Positions 38,284-45,901 of a DNA stretch of 64,000 nt are shown in pieces. The notes under the pieces were generated by a model. The model did no database searches, was not told the origin of the DNA, and worked only from the letters and a program-made list of their open reading frames with translations. How positions within the stretch are numbered: position 1 is the first letter of the stretch; each line of letters begins with the position of its first letter. A program made the translations under genes and the position numbers. This DNA is from Candidatus Paralachnospira caecorum. Its GTDB lineage: Bacteria > Bacillota > Clostridia > Lachnospirales > Lachnospiraceae. The stretch covers positions 1-64,000 of the forward strand of contig CAJFHG010000007.1 of NCBI GenBank assembly GCA_904379015.1. Reading direction: 5' to 3'.

Positions 38284-38789
38284 ATATTGCGCTGATCGGA
38301 TTTATGGGGGCGGGGAAAACAACGGTTTCCCGGGCACTCAGCACAAGACTCCAGGCGGAGGAGATCGATACGGACCAGTGGATCGTGGAGCAGGAAGGGC
38401 GGTCCATTGCGGAGATCTTTGAGGCGGAGGGCGAGGCGGCCTTCCGCGATATCGAGACGGAGGCGGTGGAAAAGCTGGCTTCCGGCGACGGAAGGATCAT
38501 TTCCTGCGGCGGCGGAGTCGCCATGCGGGCCCGCAATGTGGAGGCGCTGAAGGCGGGGGGCGTGGTCGTGCTCCTGACGGCCCGGCCCGAGACCGTTTTT
38601 GAGCGGGTGCGTCATGGAGAGAGCCGGCCGGTGCTCAATGGAAATATGAATGTGCCTTACATCGCGCAGCTGATGGAGAAGCGCCGTCCCGCCTACGAGG
38701 CGGCCGCGGACATTACTGTGGCCACCGACGGAAAGACCGTGGAGGAGATCGCGGATGAGATCGTGGCGGCAGTGGCGGAGCGGAGTTAG
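38280..38789 (+). CDS. aroK: shikimate kinase
   Basis: 169 residues, standard length. P-loop GFMGAGKTT (residues 6-14), shikimate-binding Asp in EEIDTDQWI, and GGGVAM with the following Arg region, plus the lid segment RHGESRPVLNG. It phosphorylates shikimate at the 3-hydroxyl in aromatic amino acid synthesis. The ATG overlaps the stop of the TPR-like gene (ATGA). The two preceding pathway enzymes (aroE and aroD) are about 12 kb away on the opposite strand. Followed by a strong terminator. Confidence 0.95.
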   Translation: MNIALIGFMGAGKTTVSRALSTRLQAEEIDTDQWIVEQEGRSIAEIFEAEGEAAFRDIETEAVEKLASGDGRIISCGGGVAMRARNVEALKAGGVVVLLTARPETVFERVRHGESRPVLNGNMNVPYIAQLMEKRRPAYEAAADITVATDGKTVEEIADEIVAAVAERS

Positions 38790-38800
38790 AATCGGATATA

Positions 38801-38850
38801 TCCCTTTGGGATCAGACTTCTGCAGTTTGATCTTCCAAAGGGATTTTTTT
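38801..38850 (+). terminator. Rho-independent terminator after aroK
   Basis: Stem TCCCTTTGG/CCAAAGGGA with an inner GATCA/TTGATC pairing, followed by seven T (38844-38850). Ends the DUF5717-aroK operon. Confidence 0.92.
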
Positions 38851-39158
38851 GCGGTGTAATATCAAGATCAATCCTTCTGAGGATCAAAAAATATCTGTTT
38901 TCAATGGCAAAAATCCTGCTTTCATTGAATTTATCTGATACAGAACATGAGTTTTGCAGATTAATTTGATATACAAAATGTTTTAAAATAATTATGAAAT
39001 CTTACGGTAAATTTAGAATAATCAAAAAAGTACAAATGGATTTTACAGATATATATCGCGGAATTATTGTATTTATGATAGTGCGTTAATCCGTTAATGT
39101 GTAGAATGGTATTAACAGTCAAACAGATACCGGTTTTCAGAAAGAGAGATCACAGGCT
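38851..39158 (+). promoter_or_regulatory. AT-rich leader/promoter region of the peptide cluster
   Basis: 308 bases without a gene. TTCAATG and CATTGAA (near 38900 and 38922) form a spaced inverted repeat. CGTTAAT occurs twice in tandem (39084-39090 and 39092-39098), followed by TAGAAT (39102-39107), a possible -10 box. The poor -35 next to a direct repeat suggests activator control. Assigned by eye only. Confidence 0.4.
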
Positions 39159-40271
39159 ATGAAATTGAACCCGGCATACGAAACGACAGAGGTGAACGGC
39201 CATTATCTTCTGGTCAACACAAAAACCGATGAATATTTTGAGATTGATCAAGATACATTTCATCTGACCGGACATCTGCAGGATGCCCGGGAGAAGGATC
39301 AGGAACGCCTTCTTTTCCTGAAAGACAGAGGGATCATCCTGGAGGACGGGGAACAGGCAGGGAAGCAGAAGCGCCGGAAGGGATTCAGAGAGATTACCAA
39401 GATCAAACTGTTCAGCTTCCGGATCAGCGGATGCTTCCGGAAAGGAATCCTGAAACGGGCAGTGGAGTCGCCGGCGCTTCCACGGATCATCCGGGTATGC
39501 AGCGTCATTGGCGCGGTGCTGACGGCGGCAAGCCTGATTTATCTGATGTTCGGCAGCTCTTACATGCGGGAGAATGCCACAGCGGACAGGCTGCTCCGGA
39601 TGCTTCCGGCAGTGTATCTGCTGAGCTTTCTGATCACCTGCTGCCATGAGCTGGGACATGTGCTCCTGTGCAGACACTACTGCGGGTATGTGGGAAGATG
39701 CGGAGTCATGCTGTTTTTCTTCATGCCGGCTTTCTATACCAATACGACAGTGGCGGCCTTTGCCGGACGGAAACAGAGACTGGAAATCATTATGGCCGGT
39801 GTTTCCATGCAGCTGGCGGCGGCGGGATTCCTTTCGGTTCTTACGGTGGCTGCCGCGATGGCGGGAAGTGAGGCGGGTCTGCTGTTCCTGATGCTGAATA
39901 TCATCAATTTCCTGTATATTTTCATGAACCTGAATCCGCTCTTTAAATATGATGGATACTGGCTGCTGTCTGTGGCATGGGATATCAGCTATCTTTATGA
40001 AAAATCCGTCAGTGAAGTCCTGCGGGCCGTGAACGCGAAAAAGGAGGAGCGGCAGATCTGCCGGAGGCTGTTTGTATACGGGGTCTGCCTGATCGGATTT
40101 TACATCGTCATGTGGACGGCAGTCATCATCGGAATCTGTGAGTTTTTGTATCCGGTGCTCCGGCTCTACTGCGCTGTGCCGGTGGGGATCGTCGTTTTCC
40201 TGATCATCAGAGAAATGCTCGGCTGGGGAAAAGCATACCGCCGGGCGGAGAAGAAAAAGATTCCGGCCTGA
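39159..40271 (+). CDS. M50-family membrane metalloprotease with PqqD-like N-terminus (candidate leader peptidase of the RiPP cluster)
   Basis: 370 residues. Residues 1-62 (PAYETTEVNGHYLLVNTKTD, EYFEIDQDTF, LLFLKDRGIILED) resemble a PqqD/RiPP recognition element. Six or so transmembrane helices follow. The zinc motif HELGH is at 163-167 and the second intramembrane motif NLNPLFKYDGYW at 257-268, both intact, as in site-2-protease-type M50 enzymes. M50 proteases of this form occur in several peptide natural product clusters, including daptides, where they are candidates for leader removal. It is the first gene of the cluster; the first precursor gene begins 50 bases after its stop with AAAGGAG between them. 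Confidence 0.88.
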   Translation: MKLNPAYETTEVNGHYLLVNTKTDEYFEIDQDTFHLTGHLQDAREKDQERLLFLKDRGIILEDGEQAGKQKRRKGFREITKIKLFSFRISGCFRKGILKRAVESPALPRIIRVCSVIGAVLTAASLIYLMFGSSYMRENATADRLLRMLPAVYLLSFLITCCHELGHVLLCRHYCGYVGRCGVMLFFFMPAFYTNTTVAAFAGRKQRLEIIMAGVSMQLAAAGFLSVLTVAAAMAGSEAGLLFLMLNIINFLYIFMNLNPLFKYDGYWLLSVAWDISYLYEKSVSEVLRAVNAKKEERQICRRLFVYGVCLIGFYIVMWTAVIIGICEFLYPVLRLYCAVPVGIVVFLIIREMLGWGKAYRRAEKKKIPA

Positions 40272-40320
40272 GGCCGAGTCGATAGATGCATCTAAATTCT
40301 GAAGAAAGGAGAAAAGGCAG

Positions 40321-40440
40321 ATGAAGAATTTTGAGTTCAAAGAAGTGGAAGTGTGTGAGCTTCCCTGCGCGAAATGCTTCTGGGGCGGAGCGGCTCTGGT
40401 GGTCGCCGGTGTAGGCCTTGCGGTGGCGGTAGCCACGTAA
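40321..40440 (+). CDS. RiPP precursor peptide A1
   Basis: 39 residues, AAAGGAG upstream. The leader is acidic/aromatic (MKNFEFKEVEVCELP). The core is hydrophobic: Cys-Ala-Lys-Cys-Phe-Trp-Gly-Gly, then Ala/Val/Gly-rich to the end AVAVAT. The final residue is threonine, as in all three precursors here. The stretch from the first core Cys to the end is almost the same as in A2 at both DNA and protein level. Predicted to be modified by the downstream enzymes, cut by the M50 protease and exported. A PCAxC pair of cysteines near the leader/core border is unusual. Confidence 0.88.
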   Translation: MKNFEFKEVEVCELPCAKCFWGGAALVVAGVGLAVAVAT

Positions 40441-40503
40441 TGGGACAGCCGTGACAGCGGCTGTGCGGCGCAGACTGTGAACTGGATGTTAAAGGAGAGG
40501 TTT

Positions 40504-40626
40504 ATGATGGTGAATTTTAAATTCGAGGAAGTAGAGGAGTGCAGAATCCCCTGCGCGACCTGTTTCTGGGGCGGAGCGGCTCTGGTGGTTGCAGGCGTAG
40601 GTCTTGCGGTGGCGGTAGCCACGTAA
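40504..40626 (+). CDS. RiPP precursor peptide A2
   Basis: 40 residues (ATG at 40504; an ATG one codon later is equally possible), AAAGGAGAGG upstream. The leader MMVNFKFEEVEECRIP has the same NFxFxEVE pattern as A1. The core differs from A1 at one residue (PCATC instead of PCAKC) and is otherwise the same, ending AVAVAT. The DNA of the core repeats that of A1, so the pair is a recent tandem duplication. Threonine is again the last residue. Confidence 0.88.
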   Translation: MMVNFKFEEVEECRIPCATCFWGGAALVVAGVGLAVAVAT

Positions 40627-40716
40627 TAAAAAGAAACGCGCCTGTTCACGGCAGACATGCGGATCCATCGTGTCTGTATGATAGACGGCTATGGAAAGAA
40701 AGGAGGTGTGAACACG

Positions 40717-40848
40717 ATGCAGAATTTCAAATTTGTGGAAATTGAGACAATTGAGATGCCTTCTCATGCTTCCTGCGCGATCGCAGGCGTTGGCACCGGC
40801 GCAGTTGTTGCGATTATCGCAGTGGGCATTGGTGCTGCTATTACCTAG
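40717..40848 (+). CDS. RiPP precursor peptide A3
   Basis: 43 residues, strong AAAGGAGGTG ribosome binding site. Leader MQNFKFVEIETIEMP shares the NFxFxEvE pattern. The core differs from A1/A2: after SHASC it is a Gly/Ala/Val/Ile stretch (AIAGVGTGAVVAI near the start, GIGAAIT at the end) with one cysteine. It also ends in threonine. The two core types plus regular small-residue spacing suggest membrane-active helices that might act together. The conserved leader is the likely docking site for the PqqD-like domains. Confidence 0.88.
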   Translation: MQNFKFVEIETIEMPSHASCAIAGVGTGAVVAIIAVGIGAAIT

Positions 40849-40940
40849 CAGAAATAAAGGGCCTGCGGGAAACGGCGGATTTGCCGGATTCCGCAGGCTG
40901 ATTCAAAATGGATTCAAATCACGCTGATCCGGAGGGAAAA

Positions 40941-41666
40941 ATGGGTTACACAGTGGTTGTGGGGGCCGGGAGCGGAATCTTCGGCGCGTACAGAAAGCTG
41001 GCTCCTGAAAAAGAATATATTCTGATGGATCTTCCGGAGAAGATCGGGCTGCTGAAGCAGGAAATGGAAAGTTCGGACTGCCGGGCTGTTTTTTTCCCGC
41101 TGGATGTGACAGATCCGGGGGCGGTAAAGGATGTGTTCGCTTCAGCGGCGGAATACAGGGTGGAGGAACTGGTATACCTGGCGGGGATCAACTGCCTCGC
41201 GGAAGCGCTGGACGTGACGGAGGCGCTCTGGGACAAAGTTCTGGATACCAATCTGAAAGGGTGTTTTTTTGTAATGCAGGAGGCTGCGAAAAACATGATC
41301 CGTCACGGCACTGCGGGAAGGATGGTCAATATCGTGTCCCAGCACGCGTTTGTGGGAAATACTGAGCGGGCTGCGTACTGCGCGAGCAAGGCGGCGATGG
41401 TCGGCCTGAACCGGGTCCTGGCGCTGGAATGGGCGCCTTTTGGGATTCGGGTTAATTCGGTCGCGCCCACCTGGATTCTGTATCCGTGCAATGAGGCGCT
41501 TTTGATGGATCCGGGTTTTCAGAGGAAAAATCTGCGAGGCATTCCCCTGAAACGTTACTGCGCGCCGGAGGACGTGGCCTGTGCCGTCGATTTTCTGCTT
41601 TCCGGCAAGAGCCGGATGATGACGGGCCAGAGCATTCTGCTGGACGGAGGATGGACGATCCGGTAA
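40941..41666 (+). CDS. short-chain dehydrogenase/reductase (candidate oxidative decarboxylase of the C-terminal Thr)
   Basis: 241 residues from the ATG at 40941 (GGAGGG four bases upstream; an earlier ATG at 40908 lacks this). Classical SDR: dinucleotide loop VVVGAGSGIFGAYRKL with the last glycine shifted by one position, Asp after strand 2 (LMDLPEK) suggesting NAD, LAGIN, the structural Asn in DTNLKG, and catalytic Ser133, Tyr146 and Lys150 (VSQHAFVGNTERAAYCASKA). In a daptide pathway an enzyme must oxidise the beta-hydroxyl of the terminal threonine so that the beta-keto acid loses CO2; this protein is the only candidate here. That role is inferred from context. Confidence 0.87.
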   Translation: MGYTVVVGAGSGIFGAYRKLAPEKEYILMDLPEKIGLLKQEMESSDCRAVFFPLDVTDPGAVKDVFASAAEYRVEELVYLAGINCLAEALDVTEALWDKVLDTNLKGCFFVMQEAAKNMIRHGTAGRMVNIVSQHAFVGNTERAAYCASKAAMVGLNRVLALEWAPFGIRVNSVAPTWILYPCNEALLMDPGFQRKNLRGIPLKRYCAPEDVACAVDFLLSGKSRMMTGQSILLDGGWTIR

Positions 41667-41712
41667 GAAAGAAGGCTCTGTCCGCGACATATTAAATAGG
41701 AAGGTATTGATA

Positions 41713-43077
41713 ATGAATACAAAAATACTGCTGATCAATCTGCCCTGCTATCTGACGATGAAGGAATTTGTGGACAATGATTTCAATTATAATCCGTCGC
41801 TCGGGCTTCTTGCGCTTTCTGAGTATGTGTCTTTGTTCGGATTTGAGGCAAGGGTGATCGATTATAATTTTGAAGAAATCGATTACGCGGTTCTGGAGGA
41901 GGCGATCTGCCAGGAGGGCTTCAGTGTGGTCGGCGTTACGGTATATACGGAAAACCTGGATCTGGTGCTGAGATTTGTAAAGAAGCTCAAGAAGATCGAT
42001 CCCCGGGTCCGGATCATGGCGGGCGGTCCCCACGCTACGCTGAAGCCGGACGACATCATCAAAAGCCGGTATGTGGACTTTGTGACGGCGAAGGACGGGG
42101 AAGCTTCTCTTCTGGAGCTGTTAATGTATCTGGAGTTCGGGGAGGCCTGCATAAAGGAAGAGGATCTGGAGGGTGTGATCTCCAGGCGCTGCCGGAACCG
42201 GGACAGAGAAAATGTGACAGATCTGAGCCTGCTGCCGATCATCAACCGGGAGCGCGCAGAGATCAGCCGTTATCGGAATCTTGTCACGATTTATTCCAGC
42301 AAAGGCTGCCCCGGCAGATGCATTTACTGCGCAGCGACCTTTATTTCCGGAGCCAGATATCGGATACGGGATGTATACAGTATTTTTCTGGAATGCTGGC
42401 TGATCTTTTATCAGTGCGGACAGTCAGCCAGAGGACTGTTTTTCATAGATGATACGTTTACGGCACAGAAGACGAGGACAAAGGAATTCTGCGGGCTGGT
42501 CCGGCAGTATGATTTCCCCATGTACTGGAGCTGCGAATCCAGGATCGATGTGATCTGTGAGGAGACCATCGATATGCTGGCAGAAAGTAAATGCTGCGCG
42601 ATCCAGTTTGGAGTGGAGAGCGGGGATCAGGAGATCCTGGACACGATCGGAAAGCATATCCGGCTGGACCATCTGGAGCATATGATTTCCCACGCGGCGA
42701 AATATGAACTCAGGATTCAGCTTGGCTTTATGCTGGGGCATTATCCGGATACGGAAGAGACCATGAGAAAAACGCTGGACTTTATCAGAAAAATGCTGAA
42801 GCTCAATGGAAATATCAATTATTCTGTATCGATCAACACCCCGTTTCCCGGCACCTGGCAGTATGAGCACGCGGAAGAGATCGGGCTGGAGATCACAGAT
42901 CATGATTATTCTCATTATGACCTGATCACGCCGGTGATCCGGACAGAGCATTTTGATGAATCGATGCTGCGGCGGCTGTATCAGGAATCAGGGATGCTGC
43001 GGGCGGAGGTCTGCGGCAGACAGGAACGGGCCGCGGCGGCGGAAATCAAACACAGAACGGAGGCGGCAGCATGGTGA
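41713..43077 (+). CDS. B12-binding-domain radical SAM enzyme
   Basis: 454 residues from the ATG at 41713 (AGGAAGG upstream). The N-terminal domain (1-130) has the cobalamin-binding-type Rossmann fold (NYNPSLGLLALSEYVSLFGF, MAGGPHATLKPDD) but no DxHxxG base-off histidine motif, as in many class B methylases. The radical SAM core carries C199, C203 and C206 (SSKGCPGRCIYCAA), then FIDDTFTAQKT and FGVESGDQEIL. Such enzymes methylate unactivated carbons or do other radical chemistry on peptides, lipids and antibiotics. In this cluster the likely substrate is the precursor peptide. The small protein gene downstream overlaps its stop. This activity is not part of the known daptide pathway. Confidence 0.9.
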   Translation: MNTKILLINLPCYLTMKEFVDNDFNYNPSLGLLALSEYVSLFGFEARVIDYNFEEIDYAVLEEAICQEGFSVVGVTVYTENLDLVLRFVKKLKKIDPRVRIMAGGPHATLKPDDIIKSRYVDFVTAKDGEASLLELLMYLEFGEACIKEEDLEGVISRRCRNRDRENVTDLSLLPIINRERAEISRYRNLVTIYSSKGCPGRCIYCAATFISGARYRIRDVYSIFLECWLIFYQCGQSARGLFFIDDTFTAQKTRTKEFCGLVRQYDFPMYWSCESRIDVICEETIDMLAESKCCAIQFGVESGDQEILDTIGKHIRLDHLEHMISHAAKYELRIQLGFMLGHYPDTEETMRKTLDFIRKMLKLNGNINYSVSINTPFPGTWQYEHAEEIGLEITDHDYSHYDLITPVIRTEHFDESMLRRLYQESGMLRAEVCGRQERAAAAEIKHRTEAAAW

Positions 43078-43274
43078 TCATCAGAACCATTCAGAATCTG
43101 AGCTATGCCGGAACAGTGAAAAACTGGACGGAAGAATATGTGGAACTGGAGGCGGACAGACGGACCGGGATCCGTTTTCTGATCCCTCTTAAGGAAATCC
43201 GGGAAATCATCCGAAACGGTGAACGGTGCATCTGGGAGAGATTTCTGGAAGTGATCCAGGCGGAAGGAGTGTAA
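43071..43274 (+). CDS. small protein P1, paralogue of the next gene
   Basis: 67 residues, overlapping the radical SAM stop by seven bases, with GGAGGCGG upstream. Predicted mainly beta (IRTIQNLSYAGTVKNW, YVELEADR, GIRFLIPLKEIREII) followed by a short helix, like a small SH3/Sm-type barrel. It aligns without large gaps with the following protein at AG (13-14), GI (33-34), IPL (38-40) and GER (50-52). No known family recognised. A scaffold or peptide-binding accessory role in the pathway is only a guess. Confidence 0.75.
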   Translation: MVIIRTIQNLSYAGTVKNWTEEYVELEADRRTGIRFLIPLKEIREIIRNGERCIWERFLEVIQAEGV

Positions 43275-43275
43275 A

Positions 43276-43491
43276 ATGGACAGCCATATACTGGTCAATG
43301 CGGGAGGACACTGCTTCGCGGGCGCGCTGCAGAAGGCCGATGAAAACGGGGTGGTCCTGAAGCAGAGCGAAAAAAGCGGGATCATGGTGCGGATCCCCCT
43401 GGAACTGTGCAGTTATGTGATCCATGTGTCCGGAGAACGGTATTCCGGAAAAGAAGAACTGACAGCGTTCTTTAACAGAATACTGGCCTGA
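43276..43491 (+). CDS. small protein P2, paralogue of P1
   Basis: 71 residues, one base after P1, with GGAAGGAG upstream. Same pattern of strands as P1: HILVNAGGHCFAGALQKA, NGVVLKQSEKSGIMVRIPLE, YVIHVSGERYSG, then helix ELTAFFNRILA. Matching positions are AG 15-16, GI 35-36, IPL 40-42 and GER 53-55. The tandem duplication with divergence suggests a heterodimer. Function unknown. Confidence 0.75.
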   Translation: MDSHILVNAGGHCFAGALQKADENGVVLKQSEKSGIMVRIPLELCSYVIHVSGERYSGKEELTAFFNRILA

Positions 43492-43532
43492 AGAACGCGG
43501 AGCCAGAGAAAGGGAAAGGATAAAAACAGAAC

Positions 43533-45065
43533 ATGGAGCGGCTTTATTTATTTGATGTGCGCGAGGAGAACGGGCTTTTTTCCTATGGAAGGGATGAAGA
43601 GACCGCGGCCCGTCTCCGGGAATATTATGAGGTGATTCTTCCCTCTGTGGAACATATGGGGAGCCTTGACGATATGGTGGTCGGCATCCTGGATGAGGAG
43701 CCGGATCTGGTCCTGATCCGGACGGCGGACAACTGCGGACAGCTGGATTACGCGGTAGTCAGGCGGCTGGCGCAGGAAGGGACAGGAAATCTGTGGATCA
43801 TCTCCGGGAAAGCAGAGGAGGACGGCGTTGTCTGTATCGGCGGGCAGAAGTGCTCCGTAGTCTCGTGGCCGGCGGCCCTGCCCCTCAGCAGAAGGTCCGA
43901 AAAGGAATACGCGCCGGAAGAGGTGTTCAGCCCGGAGATCGCCTATGGACCCGGCGCGGCGCAGATCCTGAAAAACGGCGTGGAGGCGTATGTGACAGGA
44001 TCTTATCCCGATCCGGGACGGCTGATGAATCTGAAGCACCTGTATTTTGAGGAGGCGCCCGGACAGCTTCCGGAGTTTTCCGACGAACTGTTTGATGTGA
44101 ATTCCGCGCTGATCTATCCGGATTATGACCAGGACAGGTTCCGCGGGCTGAAGCAGACAGAGAACGGGATATACATGCATATTCATCAGATGGACGGGGA
44201 AACACTGTTTCTGGACAATGACAGCGCCGGGGAACCGGTTTCCGTCATGAAGTATTCCGAATACAGCGGACAGCTGCCTGTTTTTCTGAAAATTGAAGAC
44301 AGAGACGACATCAGGGCCCTTCTTCAGGATGTGGACGCTTTCAAAAAAACGGGAACCACATCGAAAATGGGAATCCGCCTGGTCAATGAATGCGCCTGGG
44401 GCGTTTCCCCCTGTATCCTGTCCAGTCTGCTCAGGGGAAGAACGGACCGCACCCGCGCCCTGCGGCCGTGTCCGGGATGCAGCAGGTCTGTCGGGAGCGT
44501 GGAGGACGACAGCTTCGCTCTGGCCCGCCAGGCGGCAGTCATCATGCGGCAGGAAAAGCTCAGCAGAGGATGTGAAGGCTGCGCGATGGCGCAGATGTGT
44601 TCAAAATGCGCCATGCTGCCCGACGGCCTTTCGGCAGAGGAATACTGTGAAGCGTTCCGGTATCCCGGCACCTTCGATTTTCTGTTTAAGAGCGTGATCG
44701 TGGGCGGGATATTCGGCGGGAGCCGGCGGCTGCACGGGGAGGATTACCGGATGATCGAGATCAGCTCTCCCTACAGGCGTCTGGTCGTGACCGGGAAGGA
44801 GCTGCAGAATGTGCCGGAAAAGAGAAAGCGCTCCATTCTGGTGGCAGTGAAGACCGGAAAGCTGTATTATGTGCTGGGTTATAAAGCCTCCAAGCTGTAT
44901 CAGACGGACGAACGGTTCGTTTATCTGTCCGAAATGTTTGATTCGGATGTGCCTGTGGACGACATCATGAAACTTTATGGAAAGCGCTACAGGCTGACCC
45001 GGGAGGACGCGGGCGCCCATGTGATGGAGGCTTACGAAATGATAAAGGACGCGGTGATCATATGA
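43533..45065 (+). CDS. Cys-rich accessory protein with SPASM-like cluster and C-terminal PqqD-like domain
   Basis: 510 residues. Residues 1-110 look Rossmann-like (DMVVGILDEEPDLVLIRTAD, NLWIISGKAEEDGVVCIG). The middle holds nine cysteines: C287, C294, C313, C316, C347, C350, C356, C359, C372, including CPGC and CEGCAMAQMCSKC, a SPASM-like iron-sulphur pattern although there is no radical SAM core. Residues about 433-505 (LYYVLGYKASKLYQTDERFV, DVPVDDIMKLYGKRY, GAHVMEAYEMIKD) fit a PqqD-like RiPP recognition element. Daptide clusters contain an accessory protein with a C-terminal recognition element that brings the peptide to the decarboxylase; this is the best counterpart. Its stop overlaps the methyltransferase start. 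Confidence 0.78.
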   Translation: MERLYLFDVREENGLFSYGRDEETAARLREYYEVILPSVEHMGSLDDMVVGILDEEPDLVLIRTADNCGQLDYAVVRRLAQEGTGNLWIISGKAEEDGVVCIGGQKCSVVSWPAALPLSRRSEKEYAPEEVFSPEIAYGPGAAQILKNGVEAYVTGSYPDPGRLMNLKHLYFEEAPGQLPEFSDELFDVNSALIYPDYDQDRFRGLKQTENGIYMHIHQMDGETLFLDNDSAGEPVSVMKYSEYSGQLPVFLKIEDRDDIRALLQDVDAFKKTGTTSKMGIRLVNECAWGVSPCILSSLLRGRTDRTRALRPCPGCSRSVGSVEDDSFALARQAAVIMRQEKLSRGCEGCAMAQMCSKCAMLPDGLSAEEYCEAFRYPGTFDFLFKSVIVGGIFGGSRRLHGEDYRMIEISSPYRRLVVTGKELQNVPEKRKRSILVAVKTGKLYYVLGYKASKLYQTDERFVYLSEMFDSDVPVDDIMKLYGKRYRLTREDAGAHVMEAYEMIKDAVII

Positions 45066-45901
45066 GCGGCGGACTGTTTTTCGGAACTGTGGGAAAGATT
45101 GTCAGCTTTTACGGAGCGCCGGTCAGATGTTCGGACATCTACAGCGGAGCCTTTGCCGCCTATTATGACACCCTTCCGGCGTCGGAGGATGAGATCGAGG
45201 CCTATACGAAGGAAGCGTTTTCCTGCGGCAGGGATGTGCTGGAGCTTTGCTGCGGAAACGGACGGCTGACAGCGGAGTTTGCTGCCCGCGGGTTTTATGT
45301 GGACGGAGTGGATCTGTCGGCGGATATGCTGGCGCGGCTGGAGAAGCGGAAAAGCCGTCTCTCCCCCTCGGCGGCGAGAAGGATCCGGATAAAGCAGGAA
45401 AACGTATTGGATCTGGACGAGACAAAAACCTATGATTTTATCCTGCTGCCGGCGACGACCATCTGCCTTTTTTCTGACGACGAGAACCAGACGGTCCGTC
45501 TGCTGGAGAAGGTATCCAGGCTTCTGAAGCCGGAGGGCAGATTCATGTTTGACATGCGGGTTTATCCGGATGGAACAGGAACGGAATTTTCTCCTGTGCA
45601 GGTAGATACCATGACGCTGGATGGAGAAAAGGCCATGGTGATCCTTCAGGAACAGTTGGATTACCGGTCCGGATATGCCGTGGGCAATTTCTATCTGCAG
45701 AAAACCGACGGCGCCGGCCGGATGGAACAGTGGGCCGCGGCCACCAGAAAAAAAATCGTGCCGGAACAGGAGATGGAACGGCGGATCGGCCAGTCGGGGC
45801 TTCAGATCCTTGACAAAACACGGGCCAGGATCTGGGACAGCAGCGTGGTGTATTACTGTCTGGGGAAGCAGAAATGTCAGACAGAAGAGGATGGGATATG
45901 A
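45062..45901 (+). CDS. class I SAM-dependent methyltransferase (candidate N-methylase of the peptide C-terminus)
   Basis: 279 residues. Motif I VLELCCGNGRLT at 59-70, the acidic end of strand 2 in GVDLSADML, and motif FILLPATTICLFSDDEN in the post-I/motif II region. It belongs to the Methyltransf_25/11 type that methylates small amines and other acceptors. In daptide synthesis a methyltransferase dimethylates the new C-terminal amine; this gene, coupled by ATGA overlaps to both the accessory protein and the aminotransferase, is the natural candidate. Role inferred from context; another methylated site is possible. Confidence 0.88.
   Translation: MSGGLFFGTVGKIVSFYGAPVRCSDIYSGAFAAYYDTLPASEDEIEAYTKEAFSCGRDVLELCCGNGRLTAEFAARGFYVDGVDLSADMLARLEKRKSRLSPSAARRIRIKQENVLDLDETKTYDFILLPATTICLFSDDENQTVRLLEKVSRLLKPEGRFMFDMRVYPDGTGTEFSPVQVDTMTLDGEKAMVILQEQLDYRSGYAVGNFYLQKTDGAGRMEQWAAATRKKIVPEQEMERRIGQSGLQILDKTRARIWDSSVVYYCLGKQKCQTEEDGI

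Noticed and set aside
40321-40848. Lanthipeptide, sactipeptide or circular bacteriocin interpretation of the small peptides
   Set aside because: No lanthionine synthetase, no SPASM radical SAM maturase and no circularisation membrane protein of the known type are present, while aminotransferase plus methyltransferase plus C-terminal Thr fit a daptide-like route.
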